Assembly (NCBI RefSeq): GCF_013376005.1
Contig: NZ_JABMJK010000002.1
Coordinates: forward strand, 558,001 to 622,000
Source of the DNA: Duganella sp. SG902
GTDB lineage: Bacteria; Pseudomonadota; Gammaproteobacteria; Burkholderiales; Burkholderiaceae_D
Direction of reading: 5' to 3'
DNA: 64,000 bases
Shown: positions 8,647 to 18,700 of the stretch, in pieces
How positions within the stretch are numbered: position 1 is the stretch's first letter
Layout: the number at the start of each line of letters is the position of its first letter
The notes under the pieces: generated by a model
What the model saw: the letters and a program-made list of their open reading frames with translations, nothing else
What the model was told of the DNA's origin: nothing
Database searches by the model: none
Translations under genes and position numbers: made by a program

Positions 8647-8715
8647 CGCCCCCTCCCGCATAATGCTTGCATGGGATGAACAGGTGAATGTTCGTCCGGC
8701 ATTGGGAGAAGCATC

Positions 8716-9507
8716 ATGATACGTTCGCTATGGATCGCCAAGACCGGCATGGAAGCGCAGCAGACGCAGATGGACGTCACGTCCAATAATCTGGCCAACG
8801 TCAGCACCAACGGCTTCAAGAAGTCGCGCGCCGTCTTCGAGGATCTGCTGTACCAGAATATCCGCCAGCCGGGCGCGCAATCGTCGCAGCAGACCAATCT
8901 GCCGTCCGGCATGCAGCTGGGCACCGGCGTGCGCCCGGTCGCCATCGAGCGCATCCACACCCAGGGCAATCCCCAGTCCACCGGCAACGACAAGGACATC
9001 ATGGTCAACGGCAGCGGTTTCTTCACCGTGCTGCTGCCGGACGGCACCACCGCCTACACGCGCGACGGCTCCTTCCAGCGCGACAACAACGGCCAGATGG
9101 TGACCTCGGAAGGTTTCGTGCTGCAACCGGCCATCACCATCCCGATCACCGCGCAATCGATCACCGTGGCACGCGACGGCACGGTGTCGGTCAACGTGGC
9201 TGGTGCCAACGGCGCCACCACCACCCAGCAGCTGGGCAGCCTGCAATTGGCCACCTTCATCAACCCGACCGGGCTCGAATCCAAGGGCGAGAACCTGTAC
9301 GTGGAAACCACCGCCTCCGGCGCGCCGCAGCAGAACACGCCGGGCACCAATGGCACCGGCACCATCCTGCAGGGCTATGTGGAAACCTCCAACGTCAACG
9401 TGGTGGAGGAGATGGTCAATATGATCCAGACCCAGCGCGCCTACGAGATCAACTCCAAGGCCATCACCACCTCGGACCAGATGCTGCAGAAACTGTCGCA
9501 GATGTAA
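8716..9507 (+). CDS. flgG: Flagellar distal rod protein FlgG
   Basis: FlgG forms the distal rod between the MS-ring side and the hook. The 263 residues include [20 protein letters not shown] at the start, the motif [20 protein letters not shown], and the C-terminal [20 protein letters not shown]. Size and motifs are as expected (E. coli FlgG is about 260). GGGAGAAG precedes the ATG, and flgH follows within about ten bases. Confidence 0.96.
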   Translation: MIRSLWIAKTGMEAQQTQMDVTSNNLANVSTNGFKKSRAVFEDLLYQNIRQPGAQSSQQTNLPSGMQLGTGVRPVAIERIHTQGNPQSTGNDKDIMVNGSGFFTVLLPDGTTAYTRDGSFQRDNNGQMVTSEGFVLQPAITIPITAQSITVARDGTVSVNVAGANGATTTQQLGSLQLATFINPTGLESKGENLYVETTASGAPQQNTPGTNGTGTILQGYVETSNVNVVEEMVNMIQTQRAYEINSKAITTSDQMLQKLSQM

Positions 9508-9517
9508 GGAGCTGATG

Positions 9518-10171
9518 ATGAAACATCCCATTCTTCTCGTTGCCGTGCTGGCGCTGAGCGCCTGCCAAAGCACGCCGACCTCTATCGTCAGCGGCCCGAT
9601 GAGCGCGCGCCCGCTGACCACCGAGCAAATGCAGTCCGTGCCCAACAACGGCGCCATCTACCAGCCGGCCGCCTTCCGCCCGGTGTTCGAAGACCGCCGC
9701 GCGCGGCACGTGGGCGATGTGCTGACGCTGGTCATCACCGAGCGCACCTCGGCCAACAAGAGCGGCACGGCCACCGGCAACAAGTCGGGCAGCGTCAGCG
9801 CCACCATGCCGAAGAAGCTGGCCGGCACCTTTGGCAATCCGCTCGCGGTCAGCAGCGAGAACACCTATTCGGACGGCGACACCCAAGCCGCCAGCAATGC
9901 CTTCACCGGCACCATGGGCATCACCGTGGTGGAGGTGCTGAGCAACGGCAACCTGATCGTGGCGGGCGAGAAGCAGATCGGCATGAACAAGGGCACGGAA
10001 TACATCCGCTTCTCCGGCATGATCAACCCGGACAGCATCGCCACCGGTAATACCGTGCAATCGACCGCCGTGGCCGACGCCCGCGTCGAGTACCGCACCG
10101 CCAACAAAGTCGACCGTGCCGAGCTGTCCTCGATGGCTTCGCGCTTCTTCCAAAGTCTGCTGCCGTTCTGA
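9518..10171 (+). CDS. flgH: L-ring lipoprotein FlgH
   Basis: FlgH is the outer-membrane lipoprotein that forms the L-ring bushing. The 217-residue protein has a lipoprotein signal (MKHPILLVAVLALSAC, lipidated Cys at residue 16). The FlgH core follows (FEDRRARHVGDVLTLVITER, then VVEVLSNGNLIVAGEKQIGM and FSGMINPDSI). Two ATG codons in tandem are possible (9515 and 9518). The second is preferred because the AGGAG site at 9507-9511 lies six bases ahead of it. flgI follows five bases after the stop. Confidence 0.95.
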   Translation: MKHPILLVAVLALSACQSTPTSIVSGPMSARPLTTEQMQSVPNNGAIYQPAAFRPVFEDRRARHVGDVLTLVITERTSANKSGTATGNKSGSVSATMPKKLAGTFGNPLAVSSENTYSDGDTQAASNAFTGTMGITVVEVLSNGNLIVAGEKQIGMNKGTEYIRFSGMINPDSIATGNTVQSTAVADARVEYRTANKVDRAELSSMASRFFQSLLPF

Positions 10172-10176
10172 CCATC

Positions 10177-11301
10177 ATGAAAACTTCCATCCAAGCCGCG
10201 CTGCTGCTGAGCCTGTCCTTGCTGGCGCCGTTCAGCCAGGCCGAGCGCATCAAGGACCTGGCCAGCATCGCCGGCGTGCGTAACAACCAATTGCTGGGCT
10301 ACGGCCTGGTGGTCGGCCTCGACGGTTCCGGCGACCAGACCACGCAAACCCCGTTCACCGTGCAAAGCGTGATTTCCATGCTGCAGCAACTGGGCGTGAA
10401 CCTGCCGCAGGGCGGTTCGCAATTGCAGCTGAAAAACGTCGCGGCGGTGATGGTGACGGCCACGCTGCCGCCCTTCGCGCAGCCGGGCCAGCAGCTCGAC
10501 ATCACGGTGTCGTCGATGGGCAACGCCAAGAGCCTGCGCGGCGGCACGCTGCTGATGACGCCGCTGAAAGGCGCGGACGGGCAGGTGTACGGCATGGCGC
10601 AGGGCAACGTGCTGGTCGGTGGCGTCGGCGTGCAAGCCGGCGGCGGTGCCGGAGGCGGCGGCAGCTCGCTGACCGTCAACCACCTGAGCGTGGGCAAGAT
10701 CTCCGGTGGCGCAACGGTCGAGCGCGCCGTGGCCACCAACCTGGGCGAAGGCAATATGATCAAGCTGGAGCTCAACAACGCCGACTTCGCCACCGCCAGC
10801 CGCGTGGTGGAAGCCATCAACGACAAGTACGGCGCCGGCATCGCCTACGCGCTGGACAGCCGCGTGATCCGCGTGCAGGCGCCCAGCAGCAGCGACCAGC
10901 GCGTCAGCTTCATCGGCACGCTGCAGGACATGCAGATCAATCCGGCCGAGCAGCCGGCCAAGGTCATCATGAACGCGCGCACCGGCTCGGTGGTGATGAA
11001 CCGCGCGGTCACGCTCGATACGTGCGCCATTTCCCACGGTAATCTGTCAGTATCGGTTAACGCCGACACGCAGGTGAGCCAGCCGAATCCGCTGTCGGGC
11101 GGCCGCACCGTGGTCACGCAAAATCCGCAGGTCGGCATCAAGGCCGACGCGGGCAAGGTCATGCTGGTCAAGGGCGGCGCCTCGCTGGCCGACGTGGTCA
11201 AGGCGCTCAACGCCATCGGCGCCACGCCGCAGGACTTGCTGTCCATCTTGCAGGCCATGAAGGCCGCCGGTTCGCTGCGCGCGGAACTGGAAATCATTTG
11301 A
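10177..11301 (+). CDS. flgI: P-ring protein FlgI
   Basis: FlgI forms the periplasmic P-ring around the rod and needs FlgA for assembly. The 374 residues begin with a Sec signal peptide (MKTSIQAALLLSLSLLAPFS, cleavage after QA). The conserved mature N-terminus follows (ERIKDLASIAGVRNNQLLGY, then GLVVGLDGSGDQT). The C-terminal region SLADVVKALNAIGATPQDLL is also typical. A Gly-rich insertion (AGGGAGGGGSS) is near residue 155. It lies five bases after flgH and 12 bases before flgJ. Confidence 0.96.
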   Translation: MKTSIQAALLLSLSLLAPFSQAERIKDLASIAGVRNNQLLGYGLVVGLDGSGDQTTQTPFTVQSVISMLQQLGVNLPQGGSQLQLKNVAAVMVTATLPPFAQPGQQLDITVSSMGNAKSLRGGTLLMTPLKGADGQVYGMAQGNVLVGGVGVQAGGGAGGGGSSLTVNHLSVGKISGGATVERAVATNLGEGNMIKLELNNADFATASRVVEAINDKYGAGIAYALDSRVIRVQAPSSSDQRVSFIGTLQDMQINPAEQPAKVIMNARTGSVVMNRAVTLDTCAISHGNLSVSVNADTQVSQPNPLSGGRTVVTQNPQVGIKADAGKVMLVKGGASLADVVKALNAIGATPQDLLSILQAMKAAGSLRAELEII

Positions 11302-11313
11302 ACGGGGGCGACC

Positions 11314-12279
11314 ATGGCCAGCCAAACCTCCACCACCAATGACCTGAGCGGCAAGTTCGCGCTCGACGTGCGCGACATGGGCAGCCTCAAGCAGTCGGCC
11401 CGCGCCGGCGGCAAGGATGCGCTGAAAACCGCCTCGACCCAGTTCGAGGCCATGTTCGTCAACATGATGCTCAAGAGCATGCGCGAAGCCACGCCGCAGG
11501 ACGGCATGATGGACAGTCAGCAGACCAAGACCTTCCAGACCATGCTGGACCAGCAGACCAGCCAGAACATCGCCAAGAAAGGCATCGGCCTGGCCGACAT
11601 GCTGGTGCGCCAGCTGTCGGCCAAGACCGACGCGGCCGCGCTCGGCATCGGCGGCCAGCCCGGCGACCCGACCAGCGCCGCCAACGCCGGCAGCTTCCAG
11701 GGCGCCGCCAGCCTGATGGACGCCAAGCTGCAGCGCGCGATCGCGGCGGCCGGCGGCAACGCGGCCGCCAGCGCCACCACCACCGAGGCCGCCGCCGGCG
11801 CCAACAAGGGCTCGCAGGCGCCGCACGTGCGCAGCTTCCAGGAAAAACTGGCCGCGCACGCCGAGGAGGCCAGCAAGGCCACCGGCATCCCGGCCAAGTT
11901 CATGCTGGGCCAGGCCGCGCTCGAGTCCGGCTGGGGCCGGCGCGAGATCAAGGGCCGCGATGGCAGCAACAGCAACAACCTGTTCGGCATCAAGGCCACC
12001 GCCGACTGGAAGGGGCGGGTGGTCGAGGCCACCACCACCGAATACGTCAACGGCAAGGCCCAGACCAAGGTCGAGCGTTTCCGCGCGTACGACAGCTACG
12101 CGGACAGCTTCAAGGACTACGCGCGCTTGTTGGCAAGCAATCCACGTTACGAGAAGGTACTGGCCAGCGCCGGCGACGCCAGCAGCTTCGCGCGCGGCCT
12201 GCAGCAGGCCGGCTACGCCACCGACCCGAATTACGCCACCAAGCTGACGAGCATCATCAAGCGCTCGCTGGCAGGGTAA
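11314..12279 (+). CDS. flgJ: FlgJ, rod cap and peptidoglycan hydrolase
   Basis: FlgJ caps the rod as it grows and opens the cell wall for it. This 321-residue protein has both domains. The N-terminal rod-cap region is near residues 35-100 (FEAMFVNMMLKSMREATPQD). The C-terminal glucosaminidase is near 175-320 (KFMLGQAALESGWGRREIKG, with the glutamate of ALESGWG as likely catalytic residue). The linker is Ala-rich. Dual-domain FlgJ is typical of beta- and gammaproteobacteria. It is the last gene of the flgB operon; a separate promoter follows immediately for flgK. Confidence 0.95.
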   Translation: MASQTSTTNDLSGKFALDVRDMGSLKQSARAGGKDALKTASTQFEAMFVNMMLKSMREATPQDGMMDSQQTKTFQTMLDQQTSQNIAKKGIGLADMLVRQLSAKTDAAALGIGGQPGDPTSAANAGSFQGAASLMDAKLQRAIAAAGGNAAASATTTEAAAGANKGSQAPHVRSFQEKLAAHAEEASKATGIPAKFMLGQAALESGWGRREIKGRDGSNSNNLFGIKATADWKGRVVEATTTEYVNGKAQTKVERFRAYDSYADSFKDYARLLASNPRYEKVLASAGDASSFARGLQQAGYATDPNYATKLTSIIKRSLAG

Positions 12280-12306
12280 TAAAGTTTTGGCACGCCGTGC
12301 CGTTAC
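12280..12306 (+). promoter_or_regulatory. Sigma-28 promoter for flgK-flgL
   Basis: TAAAGTTT, an 11-base spacer, then GCCGTTAC: the same octamers and spacing as upstream of flgM. The -35 begins one base after flgJ ends and the predicted start is near 12314, giving a leader of about 18 bases to the flgK ATG. This places flgK-flgL in the FliA-dependent late class while flgB to flgJ are earlier. Confidence 0.8.
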
Positions 12307-12331
12307 CCTTCACAGATAGAGTAAAAATATT

Positions 12332-14290
12332 ATGTCCAGTCTTCTCAGCATCGGTAAAAGCGGCTTGCTGGCCTCGCAGGTGGGCCTGGCGACGGTTGGC
12401 AACAACATCACCAACGCCAACACGCCCGGCTACAACCGCCAGGTGGCGATCCAGGGCGACACCGGCACCCAGTACCAGGGCTTCGGCTACGTCGGCTCGG
12501 GCACCGAGATCCAGGCCGTGCGTCGCTACTACGACAACTTCCTGGCCACCTCGCTGCGCAACGCCGAGTCCAACCAGGCCTCGCTGGACGCCTACAGCGC
12601 GCAGATCAGCCAGATCGACAACCTGCTGGCCGACCCCACGGCCGGCCTGTCGCCGGCGCTGCAGGACTTCTTCAACGGCGTGCAGGACGCCACCGCCAGC
12701 CCGGCCTCGGCCGCCGCGCGCCAGTCGATGCTGTCGAACGCCGAATCGCTGGCCTCGCGCTTCCAGGGCATGAGCGCGCGCCTGACCGAGATCTCGGCCG
12801 GCGTCAACAACCAGATCACCTCCAACGTGGGCGAGATCAACGCCTACGCCAAGCAGATCGCCGACATCAACCTGACCATCGCCGGCCTGACCACCAGCCA
12901 GGCCGAGCCGAACGACCTGCTGGACAAGCGCGACCAGATGCTGACCGAGCTGAACAAGCTGGTCAAGGTCACCGTGGTCCCCGGCGACAACAACATGCTG
13001 AACGTCTCGTTCGGCACCGGCCAGCCGCTGGTGGTGGCCAACAAGGCGTTCCAGCTGGGCACATCGAGCTCGCCGACCGACGTCAGCCGCGTGACGCTGG
13101 GCTACCAGACCGACGCCGGCGCCTTCACGCCGCTGCCGGACGAGGTCTTCACCGGCGGCCAGCTGGGCGGCCTGATCGACTTCCGCAACGGCCCCATGGA
13201 CCGCGCGCAGAACTCGCTGGGCCAGGTCGCGGCCGGCCTGGTCACCGCCTTCAACGCCCAGCACGTGCTGGGCCAGGACGAGAACGGCGCGCTGGGCGGC
13301 AACTTCTTCAACCCGATCCAGGCCTACGTCGGCAACAACACGCGCAACTCGCCGGCCAGCACGGCCGATGTCAGCGCCACCGTGGTGGACGCCGGCGCCT
13401 TGACCATCAGCGACTACAGCGTCGACTTCGACGGCACCAACTTCAACGTCACGCGCAAGAGCGACGGCAAGGTCACGCAGATCAACCCGTTCCCGCAGAC
13501 TACGCCGCAGGTGATCGACGGCGTGGCCTACAGCATCACCGGCACGCCGCAGCAGAACGACAACTTCCTGGTGCGGCCGACCTACACCGCCGCCAAGGAC
13601 TTCTCGGTGGCCATCAAGGACCGCGACAAGATCGCGCTGGCGGCGCCGATCGCCACCGCCGCGCCCACCACCAACGCCGGCAACGGCAAGATCTCGGCCG
13701 GCACGGTGGACGTCAACTATCTGACGCCCGGCAACGCGCTGACCTCGGCCGCGACGCTGACCTTCGACCAGGCCAGCGGCACCTTCTCCGGCTTCCCGGC
13801 CGGGCAGGACGTGACGGTCACGGTCAACGGCACGGCCACCGTGTATCCGGCCGGCACGCCGGTGCCGTACACGGACGGCGCCAACATCAGCTTTGGCGGC
13901 GTCAACTTCGCCATCAGCGGCACGCCGGCCGACCAGGACACCTTCACGGTCGGCCCCAACACCAGCGGCGTGGGCGACAGCCGCAACGGCGCCCTGCTGG
14001 CCGGCCTGCAGACCAAGAACATCCTGGACAACGGCAAGGCCACGTTCCAGACCACCTACGCCCAGATGGTCAACTACGTCGGCACCAAGGCGCGCGAGGC
14101 GCAGATCAGCGGCACCGCCGCCGACGCCGCCGTCAAACAGGCCACCAATGCGCAGCAGGGCGTGTCCGGCGTCAACCTCGACGAGGAGGCGGCCAACCTG
14201 CTGCGCTATCAGCAGGCGTACCAGGCCAGCGGCAAGGTCATGCAGGTGGCCAGCCAGTTGTTCGACACCTTGCTCAGCCTCGGAAATTAA
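12332..14290 (+). CDS. flgK: Hook-filament junction protein FlgK
   Basis: FlgK is the first hook-filament junction protein, exported with help from FlgN. The 652 residues have the N-terminal signature (GLLASQVGLATVGNNITNAN, then TPGYNRQ) and the C-terminal axial helix (SGVNLDEEAANLLRYQQAYQ). It is about 100 residues longer than the enterobacterial protein. Two related short segments lie in the middle: VIDGVAYSITGTPQQNDNF near residue 395 and ISFGGVNFAISGTPADQDTF near 520. A third copy of this pattern occurs in FlgL. Transcription probably starts from the sigma-28 promoter directly upstream. Confidence 0.95.
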   Translation: MSSLLSIGKSGLLASQVGLATVGNNITNANTPGYNRQVAIQGDTGTQYQGFGYVGSGTEIQAVRRYYDNFLATSLRNAESNQASLDAYSAQISQIDNLLADPTAGLSPALQDFFNGVQDATASPASAAARQSMLSNAESLASRFQGMSARLTEISAGVNNQITSNVGEINAYAKQIADINLTIAGLTTSQAEPNDLLDKRDQMLTELNKLVKVTVVPGDNNMLNVSFGTGQPLVVANKAFQLGTSSSPTDVSRVTLGYQTDAGAFTPLPDEVFTGGQLGGLIDFRNGPMDRAQNSLGQVAAGLVTAFNAQHVLGQDENGALGGNFFNPIQAYVGNNTRNSPASTADVSATVVDAGALTISDYSVDFDGTNFNVTRKSDGKVTQINPFPQTTPQVIDGVAYSITGTPQQNDNFLVRPTYTAAKDFSVAIKDRDKIALAAPIATAAPTTNAGNGKISAGTVDVNYLTPGNALTSAATLTFDQASGTFSGFPAGQDVTVTVNGTATVYPAGTPVPYTDGANISFGGVNFAISGTPADQDTFTVGPNTSGVGDSRNGALLAGLQTKNILDNGKATFQTTYAQMVNYVGTKAREAQISGTAADAAVKQATNAQQGVSGVNLDEEAANLLRYQQAYQASGKVMQVASQLFDTLLSLGN

Positions 14291-14305
14291 AGATAGGGTA
14301 GCTCT

Positions 14306-15568
14306 ATGGTTATGCGCATCAGCACCAGGACAATTTACGACGTCGGCGCGGCGAACATCACGTCGCTGCAGACCGCCATGTCGCGCACGCAGCAGCAACT
14401 GTCCACCGGCCGCAAGAACCTGACCGCCGCCGACGATCCGATCGCCACCGCGCGCGCGCTGGAAGTGACGCAATCGCAGTCGCTCAACACCCAGCTGGCC
14501 ACCAACCGCGCCAACGCCAAGGGCGTGCTGTCGACCGAGACCACGGCGCTGGCCAGCGCCACCTCCATCCTGCAGGACATCAAGGACCTGGCGGTGAAGG
14601 CCGGCAACGGCTCGTACACCGATTCCGACCGCGAATCGGTGGCGGTGGAACTGGAGGCGCGCCTGGCCGACCTGCTGGGCATCGCCAACACGGCGGACGG
14701 CGTGGGCGGTTATGTGTTCTCGGGCTACAAATCCACCACCTTGCCGTTCACCAAGACCGCCACCGGCGCCGACTACCAGGGCGACCAGGGCCAGCGCTCG
14801 CTGCAGGTGGGCTCGACCCGCACGATTCCGATCACCGACTCGGGCGCGGCCGTGTTTGAGAGCAACGCCACCGGCAACGGCACCTTTGTCACGACGGCCG
14901 ACCCGGCCAACTACGGTCGCGGCGGCAGCGGCATCATCAGCGCCGGCTCGGTCAAGGACGCGACGCTGCTGACCGGGCACAAGTACCAGATCGATTTCCA
15001 GGTGGTGCCGGAATCGCCGGGTGTGCCCAAGCAGACCACCTACACCGTGACCGACCTCACCACCGGCACGCCGGTGCCGCCGGCGCCGGTGCCGGCCGTG
15101 CCGCAGGCGTATGTGAGCGGGCAGAACATCTCGTTTGACGGGCTGCAGTTCGACATCAAGGGCGATCCGGCCGATGGCGACAACTTCCAGGTGGAGCCGT
15201 CGACCAAGCAATCGATCTTCACCACGGTGCAGGGCTTCATCGACGCGCTGCGCGCGCCGGGCACCGGTCCGGCCGGCCAGGCCAGCCTCAGCAACAAGCT
15301 CAACCAGTTGCAGGTCAACGTGGACAACGCCACCGACAATGTGTTGTCGGTGCAGGCGGCGGTGGGTTCGCGGCTGAAGGAGCTGGACTACCTCGACAGC
15401 TCGGGTGACGACCTCGGCCTGCAATACGCCACCACCTTATCGCAGCTGCAGGATCTGGACTACACGGCGGCGATCTCGCTGTTCACCCAGCAGCAGACGA
15501 CGTTGACGGCGGCGCAGAAATCGTTCACCACCATGTCGGGCCTGTCGCTGTTCAACTACATCAGCTAA
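14306..15568 (+). CDS. flgL: Hook-filament junction protein FlgL
   Basis: FlgL is the second junction protein, which seats the filament. The N-terminus (MRISTRTIYDVGAANITSLQ, then QQQLSTGRKNLTAADDP) and C-terminus (ATTLSQLQDLDYTAAISLFT) match the flagellin/FlgL fold. At 420 residues it is about 100 longer than in enterobacteria, owing to a middle insertion near residues 230-320 that contains ISFDGLQFDIKGDPADGDNF, related to segments in FlgK. The ATG at 14306 is preferred over 14312 because AGGG lies seven bases before it. A good terminator follows at 15594. Confidence 0.94.
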   Translation: MVMRISTRTIYDVGAANITSLQTAMSRTQQQLSTGRKNLTAADDPIATARALEVTQSQSLNTQLATNRANAKGVLSTETTALASATSILQDIKDLAVKAGNGSYTDSDRESVAVELEARLADLLGIANTADGVGGYVFSGYKSTTLPFTKTATGADYQGDQGQRSLQVGSTRTIPITDSGAAVFESNATGNGTFVTTADPANYGRGGSGIISAGSVKDATLLTGHKYQIDFQVVPESPGVPKQTTYTVTDLTTGTPVPPAPVPAVPQAYVSGQNISFDGLQFDIKGDPADGDNFQVEPSTKQSIFTTVQGFIDALRAPGTGPAGQASLSNKLNQLQVNVDNATDNVLSVQAAVGSRLKELDYLDSSGDDLGLQYATTLSQLQDLDYTAAISLFTQQQTTLTAAQKSFTTMSGLSLFNYIS

Positions 15569-15593
15569 GCCAACCGCTCCCCGCAAAAGAAAC

Positions 15594-15623
15594 GGCCAGC
15601 TCGCAAAAGCTGGCCTTTTTTTT
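15594..15623 (+). terminator. Rho-independent terminator after flgL
   Basis: The stem GGCCAGCT/AGCTGGCC (8 bp, loop CGCAAA) is followed by eight T residues, 25 bases after the flgL stop codon. It should end the flgK-flgL transcript. Confidence 0.88.
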
Positions 15624-15636
15624 CTTGCCCGCAATT

Positions 15637-15721
15637 CGGGGTCAGCTCTGACAATCGGACAAATGGGAACTAAAAAATTTCGAATTAGTTCCCATTTGTC
15701 CGAATGTCAGAGCTGACCCCG
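15637..15721. repeat. Long inverted repeat with GGGGTCAG ends
   Basis: Two 37-bp arms (15637-15673 and 15685-15721) are inverted copies with a single mismatch, separated by 11 A/T-rich bases. The outer ends read CGGGGTCAG...CTGACCCCG. It lies between the convergent genes flgL and the giant repeat gene, 13 bases beyond the stop codon of the latter. The same GGGGTCAG termini bound the palindrome at 38151-38240. There is no ORF inside, so this is a non-coding element, perhaps of the REP/MITE type, and may also serve as terminator for the giant gene. Confidence 0.85.
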
Positions 15722-15734
15722 ACTGTTGGGTGCG

Positions 15735-18700
15735 CTATTTGGCTGCCAGGAAGCCCTGGCTGGCGCTGGCTTGTTTGCGCAGCCAGTCGTCGTGCTGGAG
15801 AGGGGCGGTGCCGCTCAGGATGGCCGTGGCCTGGTAATGCTGAAGCTGGCCGGCCAGCGCGGCGACGTTGTTGCTGAGGCTGCTGGTGGCGTCCGGCTGC
15901 TGCAGCCGGACGGGCGGCGTGCCGCCGCTCTCGGCCTGCTGGTTGTAGCTGCCGATCGCCTGCGTCAGCGTGGCCGTGCGTTGCGCCAGGAACCAGACGT
16001 CCGCCAGCGCGTGCGTGCTGCCGTCGGCGCTGGTGTAGCTCGATGTCAGGCCCAGCCAGTTGCCCTGGTCGAACGCCGTGCGGGCCTGCGCCGCCACCGT
16101 CAGGCTGGCCACGTTGAGCGAGGCCAGGGTCTTCAGCTCGTCGGCCTGGCTGATGCCGTCCGAGTTGGCGTCGATCCAGACCCGCAGGTCGCCGTATTGC
16201 GCGTCGTTGCGGTCCACCAGGCCATCCTTGTTGCTGTCGAGGTCCCCCAGTGCGGCAAATCCGTCCGCCGCCTTGCCGCCTTGGGCGCTGTTGGTGGCTG
16301 TACCGAACAGTTCGCCGCCGTCGTTGATGACGCCGTCGCCGTTGCGGTCCAGCACCAGCAGGCCATCCTTGGCGTCGACCCAGCCGGTGCGGACTCGCTG
16401 GCCGTCGGCGCGGATGTCGAAGCTGACGCCGGCGCTGATGCTGAGCGTGCTGATGCCGTTGCCGTCCAGGTCCAGCACCAGCGGACTGGCCGTCAGCACC
16501 GCGCGCTGGTCGGTCGTCAGCGCGCCTTTCTGCAGATCGGTCAGCGCGGTCACCTGCGCCATGGTCAGCCCGGCCAGCTGGTCGGTGCTCATCGATTTGA
16601 GTACCGAGTTGGCCATGTTGCGCATTTGCTGGGTGGTGAAGGCCGCCACCTGGTCGACGCTGAGCTGCGCCACGGTGGTCGCTTTCAGCAGGTTGATCTG
16701 CGCCGTCTTCAGCGCCGCGATGTCGGTGGCGTCCAGCGCCGCCACCTGGTCGGAGTTGAAGGCGTTGAGGGCGTTGACCGCCAGCGCGCCGATGTCGGCG
16801 GTGCCCAAGGTGCCGATTTGCGAGGTGGTCAGGCCCAGGATCTGGGTCGAGGCCAGCGCGTTCAGCTGGCGCGTGGTCAGCGAGTCGAATAGGGTGTCGT
16901 CCAGCTTGGCGATCTGGTCCGAGCTCAGGCTGCCGATTTGCGCGGTGGCAAATTTGCTCAGGGTGGTGAAGCCGTTCAGCTGGTCGGTGGTCAGGGCCTT
17001 GACCTGGGTAGCCGTCAGGCTGCCGAAGGCGCGGGTCGACAGGGCGTTGAGCTGGTCGGCCGTCAGCACCGCGATCTGCGCCGTTTTGAGCAGCGGCAGC
17101 TGGGCCGTGGTGAGGCTGCCCATGGCGCCCGCGCTCAGCAGCGGGATCTGGTCGGTGGTCAGGAACTGCAGGCTCAGGCCGCTGGCCTGCTGGGTGGTCA
17201 GGCTGGACAACTGGGCGGTCGACAACATGGCCACCTGCGCCGATTTCAGCGCCGCCATCTGCGCCGAGCGCAACGACTGGAAGCTGTCCTCATCCAGCGT
17301 GCTCAACTGGTCCGAGGTCAGGGCCTGCACCTGCGTCAGGTTGAGCGTGCCCAGCGTCGACAGGGCGTTCAGCTGGTCGGTGCTGAGCACCTTGATGTCG
17401 TTGGCGGTGATGCCGCCGATCTGGCTGGTTTTCAGGCCGGCCAGCTGGTCGCCGGTCAGGAAGCTGAACTGGGTCGAGGTCAGCGCGCCCAGCTGGGTGC
17501 TGCTGAGCGCTTGCACATCCTCCACTTCCATGAAGGTGATCTGATCCGAATTCAGGCCCGGCAGCGCCGTCAGCGACAGGGCGCGCGCCTGCGCGGTGGT
17601 CAGCGCGATGATCTGGTCGGTGCCCAGCGAGGACAGCTGGAGCTTGCTGAGCGAGGCGATCTGCCGCGTCTGCAAGGTGGCGATGTGGGTGGCATCCAGC
17701 GACAGCAGCTGGTCGCTGCTCAGGGCGCTGAACTGCGCCGTGGTCAGCGGGTTGAGCGTGCTCAGGCCGGCCAGCTGGTCGGTGCTCAGGACCTTGATCT
17801 GCGCCAGTGTCATGGCGGCGATCTCGCCGGTGCTGAGCTGGCCCATCTGGTCCACGCTCAGCAGCTGGATTTGCGCCGTGGTCAGGGCCGCGAACTGGTT
17901 GGTTTTCAGGCCGGCCAGGTCTTCCTGTTCCAACGCCGCCAACTGTTCGGAGCTGAGCGCGCGGATGGCGTTGGTGTTCATGGCGCGCCACTGGGCGACG
18001 CTCAGCGCCTGGATCTGGTGGGTGTTGAGCGAGGCCACCTGCTTGGTCGACAGCACGGCGATCTGCGCCGTGGTCAGCGAGGCCAGCTGGGTGTCGTCCA
18101 GCGAACCAAGGCTGTCGCTGTTCAGGCCCGGGACCTGGCGCGTGCCCAGCCAGCCGAGCGGGATCAGCGCCAGCTGGTCGGTGGTCAGGGTGTTGACCTG
18201 GGCCGAGGTCAGCGCGCGCACCTGCTGCGAGGTCAGCGCCTGCAGCTGGGCGTTGGTGATGGAGAGCATGTCCTTGGTGCCCAGCGCCACGATTTGCGCC
18301 GTGCTCAGCGAGACGATGTCGCCGGCCTCGATGGCGGCGAACTGGTCGGTGTCCAGCGCGGCGATGGCCTTGGTGCTCAGGGCGCGCAACTGGCCGCCGG
18401 TCATGCTCACGATCTGGTCGGTCGTGATGATGCGCGCCTGGTTGACGCTCAGGCCGGCCATGGCGCCGGTGCTCAGCAGACCGATCTGGTCGGTGGTGAT
18501 GGACACGAACTGGTCGGTGGTCAGCACCGAGATCTGGGCCGAGCGCAGCGCCGCGATGTCGGCGCCCTCGATGGCCATGATCTGGTCGGTGGTCAGCGCC
18601 TGCAGGGTGCGCGTGTTCATGGCGATCAGGTCGCCGGTGTCGAGGGCGATGATCTGGTCGCTGCTGAGCAGGGGGACCTGGGTGTTGCTGAGGGCGGCGA

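Noticed and set aside
12257..15424. A - strand open frame of about 1,050 codons opposite flgK and flgL
   Set aside because: The + strand frames are clear FlgK and FlgL; the opposite frame is His/Arg/Gln-rich with no recognisable domain.
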